Made by a program: the position numbers and the translations under genes. Of a stretch of 6,500 nt of DNA, positions 6,479 through 6,500 are shown in pieces. A model generated the notes under the pieces. It was not told the DNA's origin and searched no databases. It worked only from the letters and a program-made list of their open reading frames with translations. The DNA lies in contig QNXT01000097.1 of assembly GCA_003973505.1 (NCBI GenBank), positions 1 through 6,500 of the forward strand, in the 5' to 3' direction. This stretch comes from Bacteroidota bacterium (GTDB lineage: Bacteria; Bacteroidota; Bacteroidia; Bacteroidales; UBA1556). Positions within the stretch are counted from its first letter, which is position 1. Each line of letters opens with the position of its first letter.

Positions 6479-6500
6479 CAAAAGTGTTGGGTCTAGATAG
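6433..6500 (+). CDS. ISAon1-like transposase, start of catalytic part in the -1 frame (partial)
   Basis: Entered by slipping back one base at the T TTA AAA site, this frame reads KKELFDRHPLQYSTVAKVLGLD and is open to the right edge. It continues the FGAFLK end of the frame 0 product naturally: an acidic and aromatic ELFDRHP, then a segment resembling a short helix leading into the main transposase domain. The DDE catalytic domain would be beyond the window. No ATG starts this frame near the join, which fits production as a fusion and not as a separate protein. Confidence 0.6.

Noticed and set aside
1..6500. CRISPR array, tRNA, rRNA or a defence or toxin-antitoxin module
   Set aside because: No regularly spaced repeats, no cloverleaf-like or ribosomal sequence, and no small paired ORFs were seen on either strand.

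Overview
The window looks like chromosomal DNA from an AT-rich member of the Bacteroidota. Three kinds of evidence support this. First, two cell-surface proteins end in the two sorting domains of the type IX secretion system (T9SS), type A at the left edge and type B (CHU_C, gliding-motility-associated) in the long gene at 3423-5915. Second, the promoters that can be read have the Bacteroidota -7 motif TAnnTTTG. Third, no start codon is preceded by a convincing Shine-Dalgarno sequence. I cannot name a genus.

Layout, left to right: (1) the 3' part of a secreted T9SS type A cargo protein, closed by a strong intrinsic terminator (814-848); (2) tilS, tRNA(Ile)-lysidine synthase, overlapping by 14 bases a gamma-class carbonic anhydrase-like gene, so the two form a two-gene operon; (3) on the minus strand, converging on that operon with only 2 bases between stops, a small outer-membrane beta-barrel protein; (4) a 171-base divergent intergenic region with candidate promoters facing both ways; (5) an 830-residue secreted, multidomain, T9SS type B surface protein with a cysteine-rich N-terminal domain, closed by a second terminator (5949-5975); (6) the left part of an insertion sequence of the ISAon1-like type, with its promoter, its N-terminal transposase ORF, and a T TTA AAA slippery heptamer after which the -1 frame continues the transposase off the right edge.

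The housekeeping pair (tilS and carbonic anhydrase) is unrelated in function to the flanking envelope and surface genes. The three envelope or surface proteins all have, or are expected to have, Sec signal peptides; the two T9SS cargoes would then be exported across the outer membrane, while the barrel stays in it. No T9SS machinery, CRISPR, tRNA or rRNA is visible.

The points most worth a second look are the probable programmed -1 frameshift in the insertion sequence, the repeated placement of TAnnTTTG only 4-5 bases before the start codon (suggesting leaderless or nearly leaderless mRNAs), and the uncharacterised Cys-rich N-terminal domain of the large surface protein. I did not find a convincing new multi-gene system.
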